From positions 1 to 64,000 of the forward strand of contig JACRCQ010000061.1 in the NCBI GenBank assembly GCA_016218915.1: a stretch of DNA of 64,000 bases. The letters are read 5' to 3'. The DNA comes from Deltaproteobacteria bacterium (GTDB lineage Bacteria; Myxococcota_A; Polyangia; Polyangiales; Polyangiaceae). Shown here piece by piece: positions 15,527 through 23,999 of the stretch (positions within the stretch are counted from its first letter, which is position 1; each line of letters starts with the position of its first letter). A program made the translations under genes and the position numbers. The notes under the pieces were generated by a model. It had not been told where the DNA came from. It did no database searches and saw nothing but the letters and a program-made list of their open reading frames with translations.

Positions 15527-15707
15527 CCAGCCCTTTCAAGAGACGCGGCGGTGCCGCGTCGAACGCATGCGCGCCAGTGGCGCGCCGCTGTGACTCCCTT
15601 GATGGGACCTCGATCGCTTGAACGCACGTCGGTTGGGCGCGGCCACCACGAATTCCGGGACGGCTTGTTGGGAAACTCGCGGAGAACTTCACCTCAAAAA
15701 GGGCTGG
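15527..15707. repeat. Inverted-repeat-bounded intergenic segment with two perfect hairpins
   Basis: CCAGCCCTTT (15527-15536) is matched by AAAGGGCTGG (15698-15707). Both are flanked by GTAGCCTGT motifs. Inside are two perfect GC-rich hairpins: 8-bp arms at 15542-15560 and 7-bp arms at 15569-15585, each with a three-base loop. No T-run follows, so they are not typical terminators. The segment lies between the arrestin operon's end and the precursor gene's start. A MITE-like insertion or an attenuator are both possible. Confidence 0.5.
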
Positions 15708-15736
15708 CCCGTAGCCTGTAGCCTGTGGCCTACGAA

Positions 15737-17539
15737 TCAACGATAGGGACCTGTGGCGCTGCGCAGGGACAACAGCAGATCGCACAGCAGCTGAATCCGG
15801 TCCAGCAGAGGCCCTGCATCCATCACTGGCGCAGGGAGCGACACTTCCACCCCCTCCTCTGCAATCGATAGCGCGGTTGCGCCCTCGATCGCCTGCGACA
15901 GCCACGCGACTGCCGCCTTGGGAAGCGCGCTCTGCCCCACAATCGACGTATCTTCCGAGTGCCACGCAATCCGATAGTCCTCGCGGATCGGCTGGGTGCC
16001 GCGCACGACCAATACTGTTCGAAGCGGCTCAGCGCTCTCGGTCCACTCGGTCGAAACCTCGACCCGGAACTGCATCAGCTCCCCCTCGATTCTCATGTCG
16101 CCTGGCTGCAGATGGCTCGTCAGCCTCTCTGCGAGCTGCATCCAGCTCTCGCGCGCGGCCGACATGGCGGCTGGCACCGGGATCGCGGCTCGCGCCTGAT
16201 CCATCCTTCCTGCCAGCTCCATCGCAGCGCGCACAAAGGCTTCGAGCGGAGGCGCGTTCAACCCTGATTCTCGCCGCCTGACTTGCAGCCGGTCATCCTG
16301 CACCTGATCCAGGTCCAGGTTGATCAGGGCGGGACGCAACGAATCGAGGAATGCACGCACCTGGGCTTCTTCCCTGCCCCGCACGCGGTTCCGACGATCC
16401 CACTTCTCGTCGCCCAGCTTGACTCCGCTGCTCCACAACGCCTTGAACCCGCCTTTGGGTCCCCCTTCCAGCCCAAGGTGAACCGAGGGGAATCGCAGCT
16501 CGGCATCGAGAAACACCCCTTCCTTGCCGCGGTGATCCCGACGAATCGTCACCTCGCAGCCGCCCACCCGCCCGCGCATCCCCTCGTCGCCAAGCTTGAG
16601 TCCAAGGTTCTGCGCCACTGCAGACCACACGGCCTGGACCCGATCAAAGCCGACCGATGGCGCTGCTCGCCCAGCGCGCGTGGTGACGGAGTTCGGCGGC
16701 AGGACGACGACCGGGATGTCGAGAATGACGTCGCTGGCCCAGGAGAGCTTCGCACGCACGGACACGGTCCAGATGAGCTCGAAGAGCGCGGACTTCCTCG
16801 AGTGGGCGATGTCCTTGGGCAGGCGCATCTGAAAGGGGTGCGCCTGCGCCTCTGTGACGTCGTCGGCTACTGGCAGCTCGACCTCGAAACGCACGGCCTT
16901 GTTCACGCTCTGCCAGGATCGGTTCGGACTGCGTGTGACTTCTGTGGCAGAGAGGGCAACCGAGATGGAGCGATATCGATTGTATCGCACGTTGGACAAG
17001 GCGACCGAGCCTACGAGAACGCCTCCTACTTCGAGCGTAGTCGAGGCAAGGCTGCACTCGACGTGAGGCTCCTGTGCCTCTGGGCCGTCAGGACGCGACG
17101 AGATTCGCACGCCGGGTGTATCTGGCGCAGTGGAAGGGGGCGCAACGACCCAGACGTTGAAGGCGGACTTGCGGTCCGGCCACCAGGGGATGGAGACGTG
17201 GACAGCGAGGAGGTATTCCACGCGCGCCCAGGTTCCGTAGAAAGATGGCGGCACATCAGGGGGAAGCGTGAAGCGGCAGAGGAACTGGGTCTTGCCCTTG
17301 TCGAGCGTGCGCGCGCCGCTCATCCGTGCTGCAAAGGCCCCAAGCGGACGCTCGTGCTTCGCTGTGCTCTTGCCTGCGCCGACCCAGACCCGTTCCGTCC
17401 CATCCAAGGTGACATCCACGAAATCGATCGGGATCGATCGAGGCGAGTCAAGGGTGATCTCAGCGTTGAACGAAGAGCCGGGCAACACAGCGCGGGGGAT
17501 GCGCACCGAGATGCGAGGACGCGATCGGATCAGGCCCAT
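15737..17539 (-). CDS. Bacterial arrestin-fold protein
   Basis: 600 aa, no signal peptide. Residues about 8-150 read as an arrestin N-like beta-sandwich (PGSSFNAEITLDSP, FVDVTLDGTERVW, CRFTLPPDVPPSF, EYLLAVHVSIPWWPD). Residues about 155-285 form a second sandwich (VECSLASTTLEVGGVLVGSV). This double arrangement is typical of arrestins and the bacterial SpoOM family. The remaining 300 residues are a mixed alpha/beta domain I do not recognise. Arrestin folds act as scaffolds, so a regulatory or trafficking role is possible. Its ATG overlaps by one base the stop of the DUF1232 gene upstream, so the two are translationally coupled. Confidence 0.65.
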   Translation of the reverse strand: MGLIRSRPRISVRIPRAVLPGSSFNAEITLDSPRSIPIDFVDVTLDGTERVWVGAGKSTAKHERPLGAFAARMSGARTLDKGKTQFLCRFTLPPDVPPSFYGTWARVEYLLAVHVSIPWWPDRKSAFNVWVVAPPSTAPDTPGVRISSRPDGPEAQEPHVECSLASTTLEVGGVLVGSVALSNVRYNRYRSISVALSATEVTRSPNRSWQSVNKAVRFEVELPVADDVTEAQAHPFQMRLPKDIAHSRKSALFELIWTVSVRAKLSWASDVILDIPVVVLPPNSVTTRAGRAAPSVGFDRVQAVWSAVAQNLGLKLGDEGMRGRVGGCEVTIRRDHRGKEGVFLDAELRFPSVHLGLEGGPKGGFKALWSSGVKLGDEKWDRRNRVRGREEAQVRAFLDSLRPALINLDLDQVQDDRLQVRRRESGLNAPPLEAFVRAAMELAGRMDQARAAIPVPAAMSAARESWMQLAERLTSHLQPGDMRIEGELMQFRVEVSTEWTESAEPLRTVLVVRGTQPIREDYRIAWHSEDTSIVGQSALPKAAVAWLSQAIEGATALSIAEEGVEVSLPAPVMDAGPLLDRIQLLCDLLLSLRSATGPYR

Positions 17540-17964
17540 CAGCCGGTGAGACCTGCCAGACGCAGCGCTTCGCGCCCCTTCTTGCCCACGCCTGCCTTGC
17601 TCTCGGCAAACACCATGTTCATGACCTCGTCCAGGTCCCCTTCCCCACGCCAGGCCGCATCCAGGGCCTCGGCCGGAAGCTCCCTGCGAAGGGTGCGGAA
17701 CGCATGCGCCGCCACGTACAGGTCATCGAGCAGCCCATAGGGCCCGAGCGTATCCTCAGGCATGGCGTCCCCCGGAGCCACGAAGTAGGCGAGCACTCCG
17801 TTGACCATCTGCCGCGAGATGCGATCCAGCTGGTCGCTCGAGAACAGCCTGGCGAACAGGTCGAACACCTCGGGGGCGCGGTGCACCGCGCGCTCGTGGG
17901 GACCTTCGTAGCCGTCGACGAAACCACGCAGCGATCGGGCGAACTCCAGATCCTCGGGTGACAT
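17539..17964 (-). CDS. DUF1232 (YkvA-like) family protein
   Basis: 141 aa, all helical. The family signature is visible at residues about 55-85: NGVLAYFVAPGDAMPEDTLG, then PYGLLDDLYVAAHAF, equivalent to the usual pattern of a hydrophobic turn, P-D/E, G, LDD. Members are small, often membrane-associated proteins of unknown role. It is the first gene of a two-gene operon with the arrestin-fold protein. Confidence 0.75.
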   Translation of the reverse strand: MSPEDLEFARSLRGFVDGYEGPHERAVHRAPEVFDLFARLFSSDQLDRISRQMVNGVLAYFVAPGDAMPEDTLGPYGLLDDLYVAAHAFRTLRRELPAEALDAAWRGEGDLDEVMNMVFAESKAGVGKKGREALRLAGLTG

Positions 17965-18058
17965 GGGGCCATCCTAAAGCAAGGCGCGCGGGGCGGGAAG
18001 CGTTTCCCCTGGGAGGATCCCTCTATCCACTTCGCGCAAGCAGAACTAGATTCGATGC

Positions 18059-19615
18059 GTGCGGCTCGTCTCTGCGCTCCTCGTCGTCTCCTGCTTCGCT
18101 TGCACAGCATGCGGCAAGACCGAGCCTGCGCCTGATGGCGAAGCCGTGATCGTGGTCGACACCAACCTGCCCGTACCCGGGATCGCCTCTCGCTTGCGCA
18201 TCGACGTCTTCGCGTCGGACGGTACCTGGGTCGCGACCCGCGATGATGTGCGTCCGGACACGAGAGACTGGCCTGCGAGCTTCAGCGTCTTCAACGACGA
18301 TCCGGCCAAGGAGCCCGTTGCGATCGTCAGGCTGCGCGCCTACCCCGAAGGACGCCTCGTGCGGTACAACGGGATCATCTACGCCCCTTTGCCTGAGCTG
18401 CTGCATGGCGTGCCCAAGGGAGATGACCAGCCGCGGCTCATCCTGAACGGCGTGGATCAGACCCCGGAGTTCGAGCCGGACCCCGCGGTCACCGTGGATC
18501 AGGTGGTGCGTGTGCGCCTCGCCTATGGTCAACGCGGTCGGGTGCGAGTGCTGCTGGACGGCGCATGCGTTGGGCAGATGGCGCGGCTCGTGCCCTGGAG
18601 CGATGTGCGATCGTGCGTGGACGGCACAGACCCTCTTGCGGCTGCAGAGATCGCCCCAGTGGAAGACTCTCTGGACTACGACCTTCCCACCAAGGCAGGT
18701 ACGTGGGGACGCGAGCCGTGCCTCGTGACACCCCCTGAGAGCGCTTCCTCGGATCGTGTGTGCGTACCTGGCGGGGGATTCCTGCTCGGTGACGCGTTCC
18801 TGCGCACCTCGGACACGTTCAGCAACGGCGCGCCAGCCAATCCCCACCCGGAGCGGGTGCTTCGCATCTCCCGGTTCGTGATCGATCGCGACGAGGTGAG
18901 CGTCGCTCGTTTTCGCGCGGCAATGGCGCGTGGCTTTACAGAGGTCACGCCTGTGGGCACGCTCGAGAAAGACGGCCCCCCAGGTGCTGATCTCGACTAC
19001 TCGTGCACCTACAGCGCCTCGCCACGAGGGAGGGAAGACTACCCAGTGTCGTGCGTGCCTTGGGACACGGCGCGCGCATTCTGCCGCTTCGAGGGGGGCG
19101 ACCTTCCCACCGAAGCGCAATGGGAATACGTCGCAGTGGCTGCGGGCAGGAGCGCCAAGGCGACCTACCCTTGGGGGGACGATCCGCCTGACTGCAGCCG
19201 TGCGGTGTATGCGCGGACCTTCCTCTTCCCGGAGTGCGTACAGCTCGGCACAGGCGTGCCGCCACTCGTCGCACCCGGCACCAACGATGCCGCATCGAGC
19301 TCGCACCCGCTCGGCCTGAGGAACCTGGCAGGCTCGCTCTTCGAGCACACGCTCGACACGCTGCTGCCCTACGACGACGCATGCTGGACCCATGCATCCT
19401 CCGTGGATCCAATGTGCTGGGTGGATCTTCGTCCTGGCTGCCCTGACGACAAGAACACGGATTGCATCACAGACCCCGGGCGTTTGCACGGGATGCGCGG
19501 TGGGTCGTGGGTCTCGCCCTACCAGGAGCTGCTGCCGGTCTTGCGAGTCGAAGGGAACTCCGGGACCTGGCGGGACGTTCGAATGGGATTCCGATGCGTG
19601 TATCCAGGGAAGTGA
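18059..19615 (+). CDS. Lipoprotein with FGE-sulfatase (SUMF1-like) fold, probably non-catalytic
   Basis: 518 aa from a GTG at 18059. The signal contains Cys12, Cys15 and Cys18, of which Cys12 (LVVSC) or Cys18 is the likely lipid site. Residues about 25-230 are a beta-rich N-terminal region. From about 240 the FGE-like domain is clear: CVPGGGFLLGD, SRFVIDRDEVSVARF, YPVSCVPWDTARAFC, LPTEAQWEY, YPWGDDP, MRGGSW and DVRMGFRCVYP. Genuine formylglycine-generating enzymes have a Cys pair after the RGGS segment. Here that stretch has none, so a binding rather than oxidase role is likely. A paralogue follows directly, overlapping by 22 nt. Confidence 0.85.
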   Translation: MRLVSALLVVSCFACTACGKTEPAPDGEAVIVVDTNLPVPGIASRLRIDVFASDGTWVATRDDVRPDTRDWPASFSVFNDDPAKEPVAIVRLRAYPEGRLVRYNGIIYAPLPELLHGVPKGDDQPRLILNGVDQTPEFEPDPAVTVDQVVRVRLAYGQRGRVRVLLDGACVGQMARLVPWSDVRSCVDGTDPLAAAEIAPVEDSLDYDLPTKAGTWGREPCLVTPPESASSDRVCVPGGGFLLGDAFLRTSDTFSNGAPANPHPERVLRISRFVIDRDEVSVARFRAAMARGFTEVTPVGTLEKDGPPGADLDYSCTYSASPRGREDYPVSCVPWDTARAFCRFEGGDLPTEAQWEYVAVAAGRSAKATYPWGDDPPDCSRAVYARTFLFPECVQLGTGVPPLVAPGTNDAASSSHPLGLRNLAGSLFEHTLDTLLPYDDACWTHASSVDPMCWVDLRPGCPDDKNTDCITDPGRLHGMRGGSWVSPYQELLPVLRVEGNSGTWRDVRMGFRCVYPGK

Positions 19616-21030
19616 ACCCGGAGAATCGGGCTCCGGCATTCCGGTGGCACGCAGCTACCGTGTTGTTCCTCATGGCCGCGGCAGGGCTCGGTTGCGAGCG
19701 CACTGCGCCCGGCCCCACCGGGCAGGTCGTGGTCTATCTCGACACCGATGCGCCTGTGGGCGCCCGCGGGAGCTCTTCACCGGACGATGGATCGCCTCAG
19801 CCCTTGTTCGATCGGGTCTCGGTGGAGATCTTCGCTGCGGGAGCGACGACCCCCTGCGACGAGTGCACTCGGGAGCTGGTGGCAGACGCGTCGTTGATGC
19901 GCGAGAATCGATTCTCCTTCGGCGTGATCCCGGTCCCGCGGGAAGTGGGGATTCGAGCTCGATTGAGGCTATTTCGCAGCGCGGAACGCTCTACACCGCG
20001 CCCGCAGTCCACCATCGAGCTCGTGGGGTACCTGCCTGCCGTCGCAGAAGAAGGCGTGAGCGAGGTCACGGCTGTCTTTCGCACCGACGATGTGGGCAGC
20101 CCGCGCGGCTCGCTGCAGACACCGATCATCTTCGAGCGCGGTGCGCCTTCCGCCAGCCTGGTGGGGACCTGGCCTGGAGCGCAGGTGATTCCCTGCGTGG
20201 GACAGGCGCCGCAAGGCGCTGTGTGCGTCCCGGGCGGTGCATTCTTCATGGGCGAGCCGCGCGTGAACCTCGATCAGGGTCTGAGCGGCCAGCGCGAGCA
20301 TCTCGTGGTGATCTCCCCGTACTTCCTCGATGCGAAAGAGGTCACGGTGGGGCAATTCCGCGCGTCGGGCTTCGCGCACCTCGACACCTACGGCCATGCC
20401 ACGGATCCTCTCGACGACAGCAACGAAGTGCTTGGCTCGGTCTGCGACTACACCTCAAAGCCGGGGGCCAACGAGGGACTTCCAGTCATGTGCGTGAGCT
20501 GGCAGCTCGCCCGGCTCTATTGCGAATCGAAGGGGGGGCACCTGCCAACCGAGGCGCAGTACGAGTACGTTGCAAGCCGTCGCGGGTCTTCCCTGTTCCC
20601 CTGGGGAGACCGGGATCCCGCATGCAGCGAGGCGGTCGTGGCCAGGCGCCTGTCCGTGGATGCCGGAGGATGCTCCACCGCCGATCCCTTGAGCACGGCC
20701 CCGATCTACGCGGAACCCGCAGGGTCCGGCACGCTCGATCGGGTGCATCTCGCAGCGGGCGACGTGTTCGACCTGGGAGCGAACGTGTCGGAGTGGGCGC
20801 TGGACTTCTACCAGGGCGACGATGGTCCTTGCTGGGCGTCATCCCTGCTCAAGGACCCGTTGTGCACCTACAACACCGGTCCCGACCCTGACGCCCGAAG
20901 CGTCCGCGGGGGAAACCTCGCGACGGTGCCGGTGCAGTACGTGCAAGTCCGCCGCGTCATGTATGGTGGCGACATCGGCGTGGTGTACGAGGACACCGGG
21001 TTTCGCTGCGCCTATCCCGCGGGCAGCTGA
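19594..21030 (+). CDS. Lipoprotein with FGE-sulfatase fold, paralogue of the preceding gene
   Basis: 478 aa from the ATG at 19594, inside the end of the upstream gene. The signal ends in AAAGLGC (Cys34). The N-terminal region (VVVYLDTDAPVG, VSVEIFAAG) parallels that of the previous protein (VIVVDTNLPVPG, RIDVFASDG). The FGE-like domain has CVPGGAFFMGE, SPYFLDAKEVTVGQF, LPVMCVSWQLARLYC, LPTEAQYEYV, FPWGDRDP, DLGANVSEWALDFY, VRGGN and DTGFRCAYP. The region after VRGGN again lacks the catalytic cysteines. The pair arose by tandem duplication and has diverged strongly. A propeller lipoprotein gene follows 28 nt later, probably in the same operon. Confidence 0.85.
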   Translation: MRVSREVNPENRAPAFRWHAATVLFLMAAAGLGCERTAPGPTGQVVVYLDTDAPVGARGSSSPDDGSPQPLFDRVSVEIFAAGATTPCDECTRELVADASLMRENRFSFGVIPVPREVGIRARLRLFRSAERSTPRPQSTIELVGYLPAVAEEGVSEVTAVFRTDDVGSPRGSLQTPIIFERGAPSASLVGTWPGAQVIPCVGQAPQGAVCVPGGAFFMGEPRVNLDQGLSGQREHLVVISPYFLDAKEVTVGQFRASGFAHLDTYGHATDPLDDSNEVLGSVCDYTSKPGANEGLPVMCVSWQLARLYCESKGGHLPTEAQYEYVASRRGSSLFPWGDRDPACSEAVVARRLSVDAGGCSTADPLSTAPIYAEPAGSGTLDRVHLAAGDVFDLGANVSEWALDFYQGDDGPCWASSLLKDPLCTYNTGPDPDARSVRGGNLATVPVQYVQVRRVMYGGDIGVVYEDTGFRCAYPAGS

Positions 21031-21058
21031 CAAGGGAGGGTGCTATAGTCGCGGCACG

Positions 21059-22555
21059 ATGAAGAAGGTCGGTTCATCATTCTTGCTTGCTCTGCTGCTC
21101 GGGTGCTCCTCGAGCTCGTCGTCCCCGCCGCTGGTCGAGTATCCAACCGAGGATGCTGCGGTGTCACAGGATGCCGATGCGTCGGAGGATGCAAGCACGG
21201 ACCAGGACGATGCGAGCGCGCCGGACGCCCCAGTCGCAGACGCTGACGCAGAAGCGTCGATTCCCCAGGGCGTGGTTCAGCTCAGCGACGGGTCGTGCTT
21301 CATAAAAGGGGTCACCTCGGACGGGCATCTCGTGTTCGAGCGCAATGCGGACCTGATGGTGTGGCCGGAAAGCGGGACCGCAGCGGTCATGGCAGGCTCC
21401 AACTGGGACATCTCCTACGACATGGAGCTGGTGCGCGGGCGTTTCCTGGGCATGTGGAGGGGCCCGGACGTGCTCACGCAGACGCTCTGGGTATGGTCCA
21501 AGGCGGGCGGGCTCGAGACCATCGCGGTTCCCACGATTGGCAACAGGCTCTACGCACGGCCGGAGTCGGATGAATACGCCTACTGGCTCAAGACCTCGAA
21601 TCCGCTGCAGGCCGACGTGTACGCAACCAAGGCAGGGCAAGGCAAAGGCGTGCGCGTGGTCGCCAAGCTCGACACCGGAGTGGTGACCTCGGAGTGCGTG
21701 AGCCGGACCGCGTACAGCAACGACGATCTTCTGGTGGCAGGATGCCCGGATGGGGGGACCACGCCGCGGGTGGCCGGATACAAGCTCGACGGCACAGGGC
21801 AATCGCGGCTGATCCTCGACGGGTCAGCGCCGGGAATGTGGCTCAACCACGCGCGCTCCCAGGTCCTGGTGCAGACCGCATCCGCCTCGTCGCTTCGTTC
21901 GCTCGTGGATTCGAGTGCGCCGCTTGCGCTCGACATCCCTGTGAGCCAGGCAGCATTCTCCGCAGACGACGCGACGGTTCTGTACCTGGACAACGCTGGC
22001 AAGCTCAAGCGGGCCGATGCAAAGAACCCGGCTGCCCCGGCGGCTCTGGCAAGCGCGTTGTCGATCCTCGGAATGAGCAGCGACGCCCACTACGCGATGT
22101 TCGCCACGAAGGGCGTGCCGGCTGACAAGCAGACGGATCTGGTCTTGATCGACACGACCGTGGCGTCGCCGACGCCGGTTTCGCTCGCTGCAGAGAAGGC
22201 CTCCCTGGTCGGCTTCTCGAACGACGGAGCCTATGCGGTGTACCGGGCGACGCCGCAGTATCCTGTGAACGGAGCGGACGAGCTGTTCGTGGTAGCCACA
22301 GCCGGCGGCGCTCCGCAGAAGATCTCGGATCGCGCGGACCGGCCGCTCTTCGACGGCGCGGTCGTGTACTGGTTCGAGTTCGACGTTTCGGTGAAGAAAG
22401 CGTTCGTCAAGGCAGTGAGGCTATCAGCGCTGTCCAACGTCATCGAAGTCGCGAACGGGCTCGACATTCCCACTGCGCACGCGGTGGTGTCGGGCAAGCA
22501 CCTGTACGTGGCGAGCAAGCTCGGATTGTGGGACTACCCGGCGCTCAGCCCGTGA
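21059..22555 (+). CDS. Propeller-like lipoprotein, function unknown
   Basis: 498 aa. The signal ends in ALLLGC (Cys16), followed by Ser-rich and Asp/Ala-rich linkers (residues 17-75). The remaining 420 residues repeat short beta blades with motifs like SDGHLVFERN, SADDATVLYLD, SSDAHYAMFAT and SNDGAYAVYRA, typical of TolB/WD40-type propellers. It is probably outer-membrane anchored and binds a protein or glycan partner. It follows the FGE-fold pair in the same direction and ends 4 nt from the convergent diguanylate cyclase gene. Confidence 0.8.
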   Translation: MKKVGSSFLLALLLGCSSSSSSPPLVEYPTEDAAVSQDADASEDASTDQDDASAPDAPVADADAEASIPQGVVQLSDGSCFIKGVTSDGHLVFERNADLMVWPESGTAAVMAGSNWDISYDMELVRGRFLGMWRGPDVLTQTLWVWSKAGGLETIAVPTIGNRLYARPESDEYAYWLKTSNPLQADVYATKAGQGKGVRVVAKLDTGVVTSECVSRTAYSNDDLLVAGCPDGGTTPRVAGYKLDGTGQSRLILDGSAPGMWLNHARSQVLVQTASASSLRSLVDSSAPLALDIPVSQAAFSADDATVLYLDNAGKLKRADAKNPAAPAALASALSILGMSSDAHYAMFATKGVPADKQTDLVLIDTTVASPTPVSLAAEKASLVGFSNDGAYAVYRATPQYPVNGADELFVVATAGGAPQKISDRADRPLFDGAVVYWFEFDVSVKKAFVKAVRLSALSNVIEVANGLDIPTAHAVVSGKHLYVASKLGLWDYPALSP

Positions 22556-22559
22556 TGCC

Positions 22560-23564
22560 TCAGAAGATCGCGGGTACTTCGCCAACGACGACGCGGTTTC
22601 CGCCGTTCTTCTGCGCTTCGTACATTGCCAGGATGGCGCGGCGATCGAGTTGCTCGGGCTCTTCCAAGCGATCCCATTCCACCGCGCCGATGGAGACGGT
22701 CACCCGCACATTGACCTTCTCGCCACCGGAGAGGGGAAGCGAGTTGGTGACCTCCCTGATCCGCGTCGCGACGTCGATGGCATCGGCGATCGTCGTGCCC
22801 GGCATGACGAGCACGAACTCCTCGCCGCCGCGGCGCACGAGCACGTCGTAGCGTCGCACGACCTGGCGGGTCCGCTCGGCGAACGACGCGAGCGCGAGAT
22901 CTCCGACGCTGCGCTGGTAGGTCAGGTTGATCTGCTTGAAGTGATCGAGATCGATGAGCAGCAGGCTCAGGGGGGCGCCGGTGCGCCTGGCGCGCTCGAA
23001 CTCTTCGCTGAGCCGCAGCATCAGGTAGCGCTGGTTGTAGATCCCGGTGAGCTGATCGGTGAGGGCGAGACGCTCGATCCGTGCCTTTTCGAGGGTGGGC
23101 ACGGTGGAGTTGGCGACCAGGCGCGCAAGGACTTCGTCGTCAGGGGAGTAGGCGCCCACTTCCGGAGAGCTGACCGTGAGCACGCCTATGACTTCGCCGT
23201 TGGACATCAGGGGAACGGCGAGGAGCGAGCGGATGGCGAAGCCCTGGACGGGCGCAGGGATGAACCTGGAGTCCTTGAGGCAATCGGAGACGCGGGCAGC
23301 CTTGCCGTGCTCGGCAACCCAGCCGATGATCCCCTGCCCTTTTTCGAAGGTGATCGGAGCGCTGTCCGAGCCTTGACCGGCCCGGGCACCAGCCACCAGG
23401 CTGCTGCGGGTCTCGTCGAACAGGCGCACGGACGAATGGCTCCCTGGGAGGATCCGCAGCAAGGCCTGGGTGACCTCAGCGAGAAGCGCGTCGACCGGGC
23501 GATCGGCGAGCATCTGCCGGGTGAGTTCGAGCAATACCTGAAGCGGTTCCTGCGCAGCGACCAT
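22560..23564 (-). CDS. GAF-GGDEF diguanylate cyclase
   Basis: 334 aa, no membrane span. Residues about 10-160 form a GAF sensor domain (SSVRLFD, GQGIIGWVAEHGKAARVSD, SLLAVPLM, GVLTVSSP). The GGDEF domain follows from about 165 with LTDQLTGIYNQRYL, metal-binding Asp205 (IDLDHFK) and the active-site signature GGEEF at 246-250. An allosteric I-site RxxD (Arg237 to Asp240) lies exactly five residues upstream, so product inhibition by c-di-GMP is expected. The usual Asp after Asn213 in the FKxIND segment is Leu. It makes c-di-GMP from two GTP in response to a small-molecule or redox cue. The gene stands alone. Confidence 0.93.
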   Translation of the reverse strand: MVAAQEPLQVLLELTRQMLADRPVDALLAEVTQALLRILPGSHSSVRLFDETRSSLVAGARAGQGSDSAPITFEKGQGIIGWVAEHGKAARVSDCLKDSRFIPAPVQGFAIRSLLAVPLMSNGEVIGVLTVSSPEVGAYSPDDEVLARLVANSTVPTLEKARIERLALTDQLTGIYNQRYLMLRLSEEFERARRTGAPLSLLLIDLDHFKQINLTYQRSVGDLALASFAERTRQVVRRYDVLVRRGGEEFVLVMPGTTIADAIDVATRIREVTNSLPLSGGEKVNVRVTVSIGAVEWDRLEEPEQLDRRAILAMYEAQKNGGNRVVVGEVPAIF

Positions 23565-23999
23565 GGATCGGGCATCTATACAACCTCACGGGGGTTTTGT
23601 CTGCGATCTTGAGAGCGCGACCCACGCGACGTGAAGCCGCGGCCGTCACTGGGCATTGGCCCCATCTCGCAGATCACTTGAGACGGCTTGGATGACCTAC
23701 GGAGTGGACGCCACCCAGAGCGCGTCTTCAAGGCGCATCCATGTTCTAGAAAAAGCGTCAGGGTGAACCCTGCCGCCGATGCAAGGCGGGGCGCTCCCTC
23801 AAAGCCGCTGCGGCTTGTGCACCGAAGCTCACCTTGCACCAGCGGCCGCCTTGAGGCGGCCGCGTTTTCACAGCGCCGGCGGACCGGGAAGTGGACGGCT
23901 TTGGACACCAGCGACATGAACGGCCCCGGGGTGTTCCAGCTGAACCTCGACATCGCCGGAGGAGGCGGAATCGGGGTGCATATTCAGAGCAGCGGCCTC
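23565..23999. other. Intergenic region, 435 bp, with four successive hairpins
   Basis: No convincing coding sequence. The middle holds stem-loops at 23759-23772 (CAGGG-TGAA-CCCTG), 23773-23789 (CCGCC-N7-GGCGG), 23802-23816 (AAGCCG-CTG-CGGCTT) and 23842-23863 (terminator-like). A short AGCG/CGCT pairing (23754-23757 with 23792-23795) would enclose the first two as a three-way junction. This looks like a structured RNA on the plus strand ending at the terminator, but no known riboswitch class matches. Confidence 0.45.
23842..23868 (+). terminator. Rho-independent terminator-like hairpin
   Basis: GCGGCCGCC and GGCGGCCGC form a perfect 9-bp stem around the tetraloop TTGA, followed by GTTTT. The T-run is short. 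It terminates plus-strand transcription, yet no plus-strand gene lies upstream, which suggests an RNA gene. Confidence 0.6.

Noticed and set aside
18059..21030. Active sulfatase-maturation system
   Set aside because: No sulfatase gene is present and the catalytic Cys pair is missing in both FGE-like proteins.
23759..23816. TPP, cobalamin or c-di-GMP (GEMM) riboswitch in the hairpin region
   Set aside because: Short stretches resemble parts of each consensus, but the invariant core bases are missing and no target gene follows on the same strand.
23576..23953. 125-codon minus-strand frame between the cyclase and the propeller lipoprotein
   Set aside because: It crosses all four hairpins and has no domain or ribosome site.
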